A DNA stretch of 64,000 bases, from the NCBI GenBank assembly GCA_003246295.1, contig QKAS01000047.1:1-64000 (forward strand). The letters are read 5' to 3'. The position numbers and the translations under genes are program-made. Position 1 is the stretch's first letter; each line of letters begins with the position of its first letter. A model generated the notes under the pieces. That model searched no databases. It was not told where the DNA came from and saw nothing but the letters and a program-made list of their open reading frames with translations. This document shows positions 17,554 to 26,493 of the stretch, one piece after another. The stretch is from Clostridia bacterium (GTDB taxonomy: Bacteria; Bacillota; Clostridia; Lachnospirales; Lachnospiraceae).

Positions 17554-18414
17554 ATGATAGAAAATCTTAATGGAATTCATGAAACCGTAAATTACAAAGA
17601 AAATACCAATATTCGACTATATTTGAATACAGTATGCGAGAATTATCCTTCTCACTGGCATACACCCCTGGAAATTATCATGCCTTTGGAAAATAACTAT
17701 ACTATTATCTGCAATAATTGTTCTCTTGAAATAAATCCTTATGAAATAGTAGTAATCTGTCCCGGTGTTATCCATACACTGAAAGCACCGGAAAAAGGAA
17801 AAAGAATTATTTTTCAGGCCGAAGTCTCTATGCTAAAAGAAATCCGGGAGCTGTATTCCGTTTTATCTTTCATTCATCCCATTGCACTCATTACTTCTGC
17901 CACCATGCCAGAGGTTCATGATATATTAAGCCGGCTTCTTCTGGAAATTAAGGACGAATATTTTCATACCTGCAGTCTTTCGGAAGCTTTTATCTACTCC
18001 CGTTTGATTTCCATGTTTGTAGTTATCGGACGAAATCACATCAAAAACCTGGAACCCGATTTTATCAGTCAGATCCGGCAGCAGGAATATATCAGTAAAT
18101 TTCTTGGAATCTGTGAATACATTAATAATCATTGCAACGAAGATCTTACTCTGGATCAGCTTTCTGCTATGGCAGGATATAGTAAATATCATTTTTCCAG
18201 ATTATTTAAACAGTTTACAAATGTATCCTTTTACAAATATGTAAATCAAAAAAGAATTGCACAGGCTGAATCATTACTGATTAATCCGGAGATATCGGTT
18301 ACAGAGGTTGCCATCCGATCCGGATTTTCCAGTCCATCGGCATTTATCCGAATGTTTAAAATCATAAAAGACTGTACCCCGACAGAATTCCGAAGTATTT
18401 ACCGAAAGCCTTAA
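17554..18414 (+). CDS. AraC-family transcriptional regulator
   Basis: 286 residues from the ATG at 17554, chosen because AAAGGAG sits 5 bases upstream; a longer in-frame extension exists but has no such site. The N-terminal part is a cupin-like sensor (SHWHTPLEIIMPLENNY, VVICPGVIHTL). The C-terminal 100 residues hold the two AraC helix-turn-helix units (LTLDQLSAMAGYSKYHFSRL, and ISVTEVAIRSGFSSPSAFIR). Divergent position implies sugar-responsive control of the ABC/GH3 operon. Confidence 0.92.
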   Translation: MIENLNGIHETVNYKENTNIRLYLNTVCENYPSHWHTPLEIIMPLENNYTIICNNCSLEINPYEIVVICPGVIHTLKAPEKGKRIIFQAEVSMLKEIRELYSVLSFIHPIALITSATMPEVHDILSRLLLEIKDEYFHTCSLSEAFIYSRLISMFVVIGRNHIKNLEPDFISQIRQQEYISKFLGICEYINNHCNEDLTLDQLSAMAGYSKYHFSRLFKQFTNVSFYKYVNQKRIAQAESLLINPEISVTEVAIRSGFSSPSAFIRMFKIIKDCTPTEFRSIYRKP

Positions 18415-18427
18415 TTCTTTATACTAT

Positions 18428-18452
18428 GAGAAACACGCTTTGCGAGTTTCTC
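18428..18452. repeat. Hairpin repeat after araC-type gene
   Basis: GAGAAAC-a-CGC-TTT-GCG-a-GTTTCTC forms a near-perfect hairpin without a U-run. A further 55 bases of GC-richer sequence (ATGCTCATGCAAGCATGGCAT, itself partly palindromic) follow. It looks like a dispersed intergenic repeat rather than a terminator. Confidence 0.5.
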
Positions 18453-18522
18453 AAGTTATCGCGGTGCTCCTCAAATGCTCATGCAAGCATGGCATTTTCA
18501 TCGCTACTCGCGTAAATCAAAA

Positions 18523-18557
18523 AAAGAGAGGAATGCTTAACAAGCACTGCTCTCTTT
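18523..18557 (-). terminator. Terminator of the proS-ackA unit
   Basis: Minus-strand AAAGAGAGCAGTGCTT pairs with AAGCATTCCTCTCTTT around GTT and is followed by a T-run, 25 bases after the ackA stop. Confidence 0.85.
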
Positions 18558-18582
18558 TACTTTGTTATCTGTAATTCTATTT

Positions 18583-19779
18583 TTATTTTAATAATCTTAA
18601 AGTCTCTCTTGCAATAGCAAGTTCTTCATTCGTCGGCACAATCCATACTGCTGTTTTGCTGTCGGCTGTTGAAATTCTGACTTCTTCACCACGGATCTGA
18701 TTCTTTTCTTCATCAATTGCCACGCCAAGATAACCCAAATACTCCATAATTTTCGCGCGTGCCTCTTTGTTATTTTCGCCTACTCCTGCAGTAAATGCAA
18801 TTACATCCACTCCCTGCATGGCAGCAGCATAGGCACCAACATATTTGGCAACACGATATGCATACGTATCCAGTGCATCCTTTGCTTTCTCATTTCCCTG
18901 AGCAGCTGCCTCAGAAAGATCACGAAAATCACTGGAAAATCCGCCGGAAAGTCCCAGGACACCGGATTTTTTATTACAAATATCAATTACTTCTGAAGCA
19001 CTTAATCCCTCTTTTTCTGCAAGAAAGCTGACAATCGCAGGATCAATATCTCCGGATCTGGTTCCCATGATCAGCCCTTCAAGTGGAGTAAGTCCCATGG
19101 ATGTATCAATACATTTTCCATGTTTTACAGCTGAAATAGATGCTCCATTACCCAGATGTCACACAATAATATTTAAATCTTCCCGGGTTTTACCCATAAG
19201 TTCCGCCGCCCGGCTGCTTACAAAATCATGACTGGTTCCATGAAAACCATATCGTCTTACTCTGTATTTTTCATAGTATTCATATGGAAGTCCATATAAA
19301 TATGCTTTCTTTGGCATGGTCTGGTGAAAAGCCGTATCAAACACACCAACCATAGGAACCTCCGGCATAATCTCGCGACAGGAATTAATTCCAATCAGGT
19401 TTGCCGGATTGTGAAGCGGTGCAAGATCATTACAGGCTTCAATTGCTTTGAGCACTTCATCATCAATGAGAACACTTCCTGCAAATTTTTCTCCTCCATG
19501 AACAATTCTGTGTCCAACTGCATTAATTTCATCCAAAGAAGTTACCACACCAACCTCTTTATCTGTTAACTTCGCAATTACCGCAGCCACCGCAACTGTG
19601 TGATTGGGCATATCCAGTTCCTCTGTTATTTTAACTTTGCCAACCGGCTGATGCGTAATTGCACCTCCACTGATACCGATTCGTTCACAAAGTCCTTTTG
19701 CAAGTACCTCTTCGCTTTTGCTATTAATCAGCTGATATTTCAACGATGAACTTCCGCAGTTAATAACTAAAATATTCAT
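18583..19779 (-). pseudogene. ackA: Acetate kinase gene with in-frame TGA at codon 207
   Basis: The two halves together make a full-length acetate kinase, which interconverts acetyl phosphate and acetate with ATP. The N-half opens with [17 protein letters not shown] and has [21 protein letters not shown] and [12 protein letters not shown]. The C-half has [35 protein letters not shown] (core MGLTPLEGL) and FTAGVGENN. The frame is unbroken except for one TGA (19161-19159) in IIV-*-HLGNG, where family members normally have Cys. This is a nonsense mutation, a sequencing error or, much less likely, a recoded codon. No second start with a ribosome site is evident for the C-half. It lies 18 bases after the proS fragment. 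Confidence 0.85.
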
Positions 19780-19797
19780 TATATCATCCTTCTTTCC

Positions 19798-20745
19798 TTA
19801 ATATGCTTTGCCCCAGTAAACCATCTTGACAGCAGGTTTTCCACAACAGATACAGGTATCTGTAATATGTTCCTGTTCAAAAGGCATACAACGACTGCTG
19901 ACACTCAGTTTTTCTTTTATTGCATCTTCACAAGCCCTGTCTCCACACCACATTGCTTTTACAAATCCGGTTTTTTCAGCAAAAATATTCTCAAACTCTT
20001 CCATGGTTTGAGCTGTATAGGTGTGCTGTTCTCTATGATTTCTTGCATGTTCCAGCATGTCTTTCTGTATCTTTTCCAAAAGCTCTGCAATCATTGTTTC
20101 CATCTGATCAAGCGGACATTCAATTTTTTCTCTGGTATCACGACGAACCAGCACACACTTTCCTTCTTCAATGTCCTTTGGCCCGATTTCAATACGAAGC
20201 GGAATCCCTCTCATTTCACATTCTGAGAACTTCCAGCCCGGACTCTTATCCGAATCATCAACTTTTACACGGAACTGACTCAGCTGATCTTTTATTTCAA
20301 AAGCTTTCTCAAGCACACCTTCTGCTTTCTGACGAACCGGAACAATCATTACCTGCACCGGAGCTACAAGCGGAGGCAGAACCAGACCGGAATCATCTCC
20401 ATGAACCATAATCACTGCCCCAATCAGTCTTGTTGTCATACCCCAGTAAGTCTGATGTACATATTTAAGAGTATTATCCTTATCCGTATATTGAATTCCA
20501 AATGCCTTTGCAAATCCGTCTCCAAAATTATGACTGGTTCCAGATTGCAAAGCTTTTCCATCATGCATAAGTGCCTCTATCGTATACGTAGCCTCTGCAC
20601 CAGCAAATTTCTCTTTGTCAGTTTTCTTTCCACGGATAACCGGAATTGCAAGAACCTGTTCACAAAAATCTGCATAGACATTCAGCATTTGAATCGTACG
20701 ATTCTCTGCATCTTCAGCAGTAGCATGAGCTGTATGCCCTTCCTC
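19798..20745 (-). pseudogene. proS: Prolyl-tRNA synthetase, 5'-truncated
   Basis: About 316 of the roughly 480 residues of the short (archaeal/eukaryote-like) ProRS remain. The match begins at [17 protein letters not shown], part of class II motif 2, and is preceded directly by two in-frame stops. Present: [26 protein letters not shown] (motif 3 region), the anticodon-binding domain and the C-terminal zinc-like domain ending [17 protein letters not shown]. Motif 1 and part of motif 2 are missing, so the enzyme cannot be active. An essential gene should have an intact copy elsewhere. The break marks the left edge of the defence block. Confidence 0.85.
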
Positions 20746-20957
20746 TTATTAACATTTTACGTTATTCATAAGGCACTTAACCGGTCATTAGACTTTCTAA
20801 AATAGATACGCACATATCACTCACCTTTCCATTTTTTACAAAAAAAATAATGAATAAAAAAGGGTTCCCGCTCCTTTTATCCATTATCTTCTATTGCCTG
20901 TCCAATAAACATGCCAGTATTCTGTTTTATTATAAAATATACAATCGCACATATAAT
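20746..20957. other. Junction and intergenic region with terminator
   Basis: ProRS homology ends at 20745. From here the sequence is unrelated and AT-rich. On the minus strand a stem (AATGGATAAAAGG with CCTTTTTTATTCATT, 20885-20849) followed by a T-run forms the terminator of the MBL-led operon. No gene or attachment repeat is evident. Confidence 0.6.
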
Positions 20958-22163
20958 TCATAGCTTAATACAATTATCCACAAGTACTATCTTACTTTTT
21001 TTCTCAAATTTTTTATACCAAACTGCATTTTCAGTATGTACTGGAATAATAATTTCAGGTTGAATATCTTGAATAAGTTTTTCGATTGTCTGCATGTCTG
21101 CATGTCCACTAGTATGAAGTACATGCATTTTTATTCCCTTTTCTTCTAATGATGAAATGAATGTTTTTAATTCCTCTTGTTCAAGATAACCTTTCCACAT
21201 ACCATAGAACAGTACTCCATCATCAAAAGACATTATGTCATTCAATTTATCTAAATAATTCTTCATAGACTGGCGTATACACATTATAAAATTATTCTTT
21301 GTGATAGTTTCCTTACTAATCTTTGCTTTTGCATATTTTTTTAAACTTTCGTACTGTTTATCACCGCCTGTTGTGAACGCATAAATTCCATTCTCTTTAT
21401 TTGGAATAATTTCGTTTTCCCCTGACCCCGTTGCGATATCAGCTGTATATACATCTTCAAGCATTATTCTCTCAGTGCGCCTTGCCACATTACACATAGT
21501 TTTTAATCTATCAATATTCATAGCTGACATCATTACAAATGCCGGGCCCGAATGCTTATTTAAGTAATTAACTGCAATGTCTTCCAACTCTTCTTCCTGA
21601 ATATTAGTCCTGTATTCTTCACGTGATAATGTGGTTCCTTCAATAATTAATACATCGACTTTTGGAATTTCCTTGAGTAGTTCACCATAATCTAATCTTC
21701 CATTTGCACGAAAGTCCCCCGTATAAAGAACTGATTTTCCATCTGCTTCAATTAAAAACATAAATGAATCAAAAGCTGAGTGATCACAAGTAAATGGTGT
21801 TAATTTAATATCACCAATAGCAATCGGTTCTTTACTTCGAATAAATATTGGTTTTTTTATAACTTCTATGTCCCTGTACTCTGCCGAAGCAGAAAATATC
21901 ATAAATGCTGACTCACCCATAAATACCGGAATATCAGGTAAAATACTATTTAATAAACCTATATGATCTCCGTGATAATGCGATATAAATACAGCATCAC
22001 AATTCTTATGTCCACAGAATAATCCCTCAATTTGTGGTACAACAATATTTTCATTTCCATCTAGTTCTATTCCAACATCAAGAAATATTTTTGTACTATC
22101 AGTATTTATTTCTATTATTGAACCACCAATTTGGTTTTGACCTCTGTGAATAAAAATTTCCAT
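20958..22163 (-). CDS. RNase J-like metallo-beta-lactamase (beta-CASP type)
   Basis: 401 residues. The di-zinc motif SHYHGDHIG gives H62, H64, D66 and H67; a further His is in FTCDHSAFDSF and an Asp in YTGDFRANG. The C-terminal LHTSGHADMQTIEKL and IIIPVHTEN match the beta-CASP motifs of RNase J. It should be a nuclease on RNA or DNA. At 401 residues it lacks the C-terminal domain of housekeeping RNase J (about 550 residues). Its ATG overlaps the stop of the upstream gene (TAATG), so it is translationally coupled. Last gene of the six-gene operon. Confidence 0.85.
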   Translation of the reverse strand: MEIFIHRGQNQIGGSIIEINTDSTKIFLDVGIELDGNENIVVPQIEGLFCGHKNCDAVFISHYHGDHIGLLNSILPDIPVFMGESAFMIFSASAEYRDIEVIKKPIFIRSKEPIAIGDIKLTPFTCDHSAFDSFMFLIEADGKSVLYTGDFRANGRLDYGELLKEIPKVDVLIIEGTTLSREEYRTNIQEEELEDIAVNYLNKHSGPAFVMMSAMNIDRLKTMCNVARRTERIMLEDVYTADIATGSGENEIIPNKENGIYAFTTGGDKQYESLKKYAKAKISKETITKNNFIMCIRQSMKNYLDKLNDIMSFDDGVLFYGMWKGYLEQEELKTFISSLEEKGIKMHVLHTSGHADMQTIEKLIQDIQPEIIIPVHTENAVWYKKFEKKSKIVLVDNCIKL

Positions 22164-22843
22164 TATTTTTTATTCTCCGCAATATATAATAAAATGACAT
22201 AATCCACAACTGACGCCAACATCTTTGCCGTATCTTCAGGTGTTGCTTGTTGAATATAATTGAAAGAAATATTCAGCTCTTTTATATCAATATTACTATT
22301 AGCTATTTTCCCAGCAGCAAATCTTGTATTAACACAATTCTTTATATGCTCCGCTATCTTTTCTAATTCTTCATTCTTCTTTTCGGATGAACTTCCAAAA
22401 AATACTGTTTTTCGTACTTTAAAAGTAATCGTGCAATCTTTTTCGTTAATATAAAAAAACTCGGTTGTATAATTTTTAGGCTCAGCCCCTATGATACAAT
22501 TTAGATCAGCCGCAATATTATAGACATAATTTCTTATAGTTTCCCCTCTTTTTACATCTTCACCTCTTATGATTGCTGGCTTGTATCTTTCTACTACATT
22601 CTTCATCTCATCTTCAAAAACCTCGTCAAATCCATGCTTTGGCAAAATTCTTCTAAGCGCTGCAATTAAAATCGTTACAACAATCAATGTCCCTGCTACG
22701 TCCTTTACACAACCAGCAATACTTGCAGCATTTAACCCATTATATACCATTTCGGCTATTGCTCCACCTATGGCAATAACACCAAACACTCCACCACCAA
22801 ACTTCTCTAATGCATCAAACTCTTCGAAATTAATCTTATTCAC
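22163..22843 (-). CDS. Two-TM membrane protein of the six-gene operon
   Basis: 226 residues. Two hydrophobic segments near the N-terminus (GGGVFGVIAIGGAIAEMVY, about 16-34, and GTLIVVTILIAALRRIL, about 51-67) are followed by about 150 cytoplasmic residues with no family I recognise. The build resembles effectors or anchors that hold a sensor at the membrane. It is 2 bases downstream of the PD-(D/E)XK gene and overlaps the MBL gene, so all three are coupled. Confidence 0.7.
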   Translation of the reverse strand: MNKINFEEFDALEKFGGGVFGVIAIGGAIAEMVYNGLNAASIAGCVKDVAGTLIVVTILIAALRRILPKHGFDEVFEDEMKNVVERYKPAIIRGEDVKRGETIRNYVYNIAADLNCIIGAEPKNYTTEFFYINEKDCTITFKVRKTVFFGSSSEKKNEELEKIAEHIKNCVNTRFAAGKIANSNIDIKELNISFNYIQQATPEDTAKMLASVVDYVILLYIAENKK

Positions 22844-22845
22844 AA

Positions 22846-23535
22846 CTACGCTTCCTCCACATTGTAATTTTCTGTAATATAAAATATTTTACTTTCTAAT
22901 AATTCAATAATTCTATTCAAAAAAGGCCGCTTTTCCATTATCTCTTTTTCCTGTATGGATCCTTTAAAAACAAAGGGACATGCAATTAACCTGGCTGTTG
23001 TTGGAATCATAAAATCATTAAACAACTTTTCCTTATTGAATGTTCTCATATATGTATACCCTTCAAGTACACATCGAAGAACTGTTTCTATGCTATCTGG
23101 CTCTTTCAATTCCAAAATGTATACTGTATTGGTTTTACCGTTATATGATAAGAGATCAATCTTCCCTGCTACATCATCTCTTTTTGCTTTCAGAGGTATT
23201 TGATAGTCTATAATTTTCCCAATGTGCTGAAATTCTCTTCCTTTTTCACTCATACCAAACATTTTCATAGCTATCTTCTCTTCTAATCGATTTGAAGACT
23301 CATCATATTTTCCATCATGGCTATCTATTTTATATTTGGAACGTATAATCTCTGGAATTCCTTTCTTAAATTCGAAAATATTCTCACAAAGATATTCAGC
23401 AACAATCTCAGTGTATAATTCATCCGTATCTACAGTTTTACCACGATAATTAACCATGTCCTGCTGATAAAATGTCTTTATATTTTCAAAGGCATTTTCA
23501 CATTTTTGAATTATTTCTCCCCTTGTGTACCCCAT
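22846..23535 (-). CDS. PD-(D/E)XK nuclease-like protein
   Basis: 229 residues. D127 in AGKIDLLSYNG and E142-L-K144 in VYILELKEP give the D-x(n)-ExK core of the PD-(D/E)XK fold, with an upstream acidic helix (NRLEEKIAMKMFG). The following helix (VLRCVLEGYTYMRTF) with a conserved-looking Tyr is typical of this fold. Probable DNA nuclease. It is third from the end of the operon; about 84 bases separate it from the TPR-like gene upstream. Confidence 0.7.
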   Translation of the reverse strand: MGYTRGEIIQKCENAFENIKTFYQQDMVNYRGKTVDTDELYTEIVAEYLCENIFEFKKGIPEIIRSKYKIDSHDGKYDESSNRLEEKIAMKMFGMSEKGREFQHIGKIIDYQIPLKAKRDDVAGKIDLLSYNGKTNTVYILELKEPDSIETVLRCVLEGYTYMRTFNKEKLFNDFMIPTTARLIACPFVFKGSIQEKEIMEKRPFLNRIIELLESKIFYITENYNVEEA

Positions 23536-23619
23536 TTCTCTTTCTCCTGACTATAAAATGTTTCAAATTTATATAAATAAATTATGCAAGAAAAACAAAT
23601 ATTCTACTAATAATGCTAT

Positions 23620-24651
23620 TTAAATTCTTTTAAGAATTACATTTAGCCATTTTTCATCATCTCTGCCTGGTCTCACATCTCCTGTGATTCTTGTTTCTAC
23701 GATAACTAACTCATTTATATTATCTATAAATTCTTTAAACGATTTTTCAGTGAAATCTCTAAAGTATCGTCCATTACGTTCACCAGCATACTCACCGTAT
23801 TTAAATGAACAGTAGATATACCCTTTTTTCTTTAGTGCTTCTTTCATTTTCAAAAATATATTAGGCATCCAATCCTCGTTTACTGTTGATTCCTTTCCGC
23901 TTATTACAGTCACTTTTATTGTTGTGCCCTGCGCAAGTAGATTAGTTGGAATATCAACCTTGCTTCCCTTAAATGTGATTTCAGGTGTTTCCTCCTTCGA
24001 AATTGAATCAAACCAAAATTCATTCTCAAGCTGCTCTGTTAAAAACAGTGGCGTATCCCCAGAATGGAGCATATCATTAACCTTTTTCTTCTCAGAAGAT
24101 GATATCATAAGTTGATCCGCCAACCCAAAAAGAAGTTCACAATTCACAACCAACGGCTCATACACAGGTGGAAGTTCTTTTTTTCTTTCTTCCTCAATCC
24201 ACTTATTGTAAGTCTTGATTTCCTTTTTTGTAGCGTCGGTATCTGTTTTCTTGGCAGTCTGTTTCTTTACTTCGGCTAAGTAAGTAACATTTTTAGCATA
24301 CTGCTCGTCTATCAAATAATTAACGTTTTCCTCTGCTAAGTCATATGCCTTCTGCAGATATGATTTATCTTTCGTCTTTGCATACAAATCCATATATGAC
24401 TCAGCTGCAACATATCTTAAAGTCCAATCATCAGTTTCAATATTTTTCAAAATCAAATCTAAGTAATGCTCTGCAGTCTTTTTATAAGTATCGCCTTTCC
24501 ATATCTCATTTGCGGCTGCTACGCCAATTGTAAGTGTTTTAGCAAAATCATGATCTTTACGAAATGTAACTATGTTCATTCCTTCATATTTGTCGATAGC
24601 ATTTAAGCACTTCTGATATTCTTCAGTTTCATAGTAGCTTTCAGCTAACAC
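23620..24651 (-). CDS. TPR-like protein with methyltransferase-like C-terminus
   Basis: 343 residues from a GTG start. Residues 1-130 are helical repeats (VLAESYYETEEYQKCLNAIDKY, core ESYYETEEYQKC; ESYMDLYAKTKDKSYLQKAY). A charged linker and LPPVYEPLVVNCELLFGLAD follow. The last about 75 residues (YIYCSFKYGEYAGERNGRYF, ITGDVRPGRDDEKWLNVILK) closely resemble the C-terminal end of class I SAM methyltransferases, but no SAM-binding GxGxG motif precedes them. The frame is open 24 codons upstream of the GTG and reads like a TPR helix (SAHGKYWLV), so the start is doubtful. It overlaps the 613-aa gene by 7 bases. Confidence 0.65.
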   Translation of the reverse strand: MLAESYYETEEYQKCLNAIDKYEGMNIVTFRKDHDFAKTLTIGVAAANEIWKGDTYKKTAEHYLDLILKNIETDDWTLRYVAAESYMDLYAKTKDKSYLQKAYDLAEENVNYLIDEQYAKNVTYLAEVKKQTAKKTDTDATKKEIKTYNKWIEEERKKELPPVYEPLVVNCELLFGLADQLMISSSEKKKVNDMLHSGDTPLFLTEQLENEFWFDSISKEETPEITFKGSKVDIPTNLLAQGTTIKVTVISGKESTVNEDWMPNIFLKMKEALKKKGYIYCSFKYGEYAGERNGRYFRDFTEKSFKEFIDNINELVIVETRITGDVRPGRDDEKWLNVILKRI

Positions 24652-26486
24652 AAGCCAATATTTTCCATGTGCACTATATAATCTGTTGTCATATATTGTG
24701 ACATTCCAACCATCCCAAGTATAGATACGTTAATCTGAGTTTTAATTTCTTTTATTATTTCATCAAAATATTTTACTGACAGTAAAGATAACAGCATACA
24801 AATATCCTCATATTCAACCTTTCGGTCTTCAATTTTTTGCATAAGTGTATTAATCTGATTAGAAGAATTTAATATTTCTTTTTTTATACTATCTAATAGT
24901 TTTTGCCTATCTCGAAGACAATTGAGCTCAGATATTTTATCAAAAAATTCATTTAATACCTTAAAATATGCTTCAATGAATCTGCTTTGTGCTAGCTTCT
25001 CTTTATATTCTTCTTTTCGTTTTCTATTATAAGATGAACAGAAAAGCTCTTTCATTTCTTTATTTCTTTGATCCAAACCCTCTTTTGAAAAATAATAGTC
25101 CGTATATTTTTCAATGGCTCCCGGTGTTGGTAACAATTTAGCCAATTTAATATTAAAATCGTTAAAGCAATACTCTATAACAGCTTCAAATTTCATTTCC
25201 AATATATTCTCTTGCTTCGCATTAAATTCATCTGTCAACTCTTCTTCAGATATTTTCTCATTGATAGCAGGTAACCTAAATAAGTACGAATTGTTCACTC
25301 TTGTTGCAAGTAATTCATATTTACTACGAGCAACAATATCACTATTTGCGATTACCTTTTGGGCATAGATTGCACTAAGTAATTGGGCATTTACAACAGT
25401 ATTATAACCTTCATTTACCAAAATTCTCAGAATTTTTTCTGCCTCATTTTGCTGATTTATTCTAAGATATGCAATCGCACATAATTGCAAAATGTCATTT
25501 GAGTTACCTGAAAATTCAACCGCACTTTTAAGCAGACTCTCTATCTTAAGCTGATCCTTTTGTATATCAAGTAAATCAATTTGTTCTAAAGCACAAGCTG
25601 AAGCAAGTTGATCTTCTCGTAAAAGGGCGAATTCACTTATACTTTCCCAATACTTATCAAAATATTTTAGTGCTTCCTCCTTATAGTTTAAACGAGCTAT
25701 ATCCGAAAGAGGCAAACTTTCATTTCTTGCAATCCGATTAGCCGTATTTCCGAAGTGATACCAAAATGGTGGGTAAGCGACAAACTTATCTTTTATAGCA
25801 GACATTCGTTCATATTTTTTTATTTCGTCCATATCTATGAGAATTAAGTTGTATTGTTTTATTTGACGTTCTGTCAATCTATACTCATCTGGAAATTTAT
25901 ATGTATCCGCAAGCCTCCATGCAGTATCAAACAATTCTCTTCTGAGCCCATTAAATTGTTCTATTGCATTCCTTTGAAGCTGCCATATCTGACGCTCCTT
26001 GTCTAGCTCATAATCACTCTTACAACGTCGATAGTTCATATAGCCTATACCCACTTGTGATGCAAGCGATATTGCCATTGTAATAGGATTACCTCCAGCA
26101 ACAATCATACCTATATTAGGTACCGCACTCCAGATAGCATTTTTCATTTTATGCTGATACTCTTTGTCAATCATTTGCTTGTCACCTTCTTGTATTCTAA
26201 AAAAGGTGATTGTGTCTAAAAGTTGTTTTAGAATATTTAGAAGTGCTTCATCCTTTGGCATCTGTTCAAGATTCAAGTTATTAAGAATAGCTTCATATTC
26301 CTGTTCAAGTATGTTGATATCTTCATAGTCAATTATTTGTGAGACAGAAACCATACACATATTCAGTGCAAAGGCAGCTTTCCTTTTTTCTTCTTCACAA
26401 TACTCTTCCTTTTGTAAACCCTTAATTTCTTTGAAAACTTCTAATGCAGCATTTTTTAATACTTCAATTTCATTTATCTCCATCAA
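24645..26486 (-). CDS. Large helical protein of the six-gene operon
   Basis: 613 residues, unrecognised. Helical throughout, with one glycine-rich hydrophobic segment (AVPNIGMIVAGGNPITMAIS, about residues 118-137) that could insert in or lie on a membrane. A TPR-like middle follows (LQLCAIAYLRINQQNEAEKI) and a coiled-coil C-terminal region. The last about 22 residues overlap a second, coding-like frame leading into the 343-aa gene, so the two may once have been one protein of about 950 residues. It is 7 bases downstream of the EEP nuclease gene. Confidence 0.7.
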   Translation of the reverse strand: MMEINEIEVLKNAALEVFKEIKGLQKEEYCEEEKRKAAFALNMCMVSVSQIIDYEDINILEQEYEAILNNLNLEQMPKDEALLNILKQLLDTITFFRIQEGDKQMIDKEYQHKMKNAIWSAVPNIGMIVAGGNPITMAISLASQVGIGYMNYRRCKSDYELDKERQIWQLQRNAIEQFNGLRRELFDTAWRLADTYKFPDEYRLTERQIKQYNLILIDMDEIKKYERMSAIKDKFVAYPPFWYHFGNTANRIARNESLPLSDIARLNYKEEALKYFDKYWESISEFALLREDQLASACALEQIDLLDIQKDQLKIESLLKSAVEFSGNSNDILQLCAIAYLRINQQNEAEKILRILVNEGYNTVVNAQLLSAIYAQKVIANSDIVARSKYELLATRVNNSYLFRLPAINEKISEEELTDEFNAKQENILEMKFEAVIEYCFNDFNIKLAKLLPTPGAIEKYTDYYFSKEGLDQRNKEMKELFCSSYNRKRKEEYKEKLAQSRFIEAYFKVLNEFFDKISELNCLRDRQKLLDSIKKEILNSSNQINTLMQKIEDRKVEYEDICMLLSLLSVKYFDEIIKEIKTQINVSILGMVGMSQYMTTDYIVHMENIGLC

Positions 26487-26493
26487 ATCCCCC

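Noticed and set aside
19159-19161. Selenocysteine codon in ackA
   Set aside because: No convincing hairpin directly after the TGA, and acetate kinase is not a known selenoprotein; kept only as a remote alternative.
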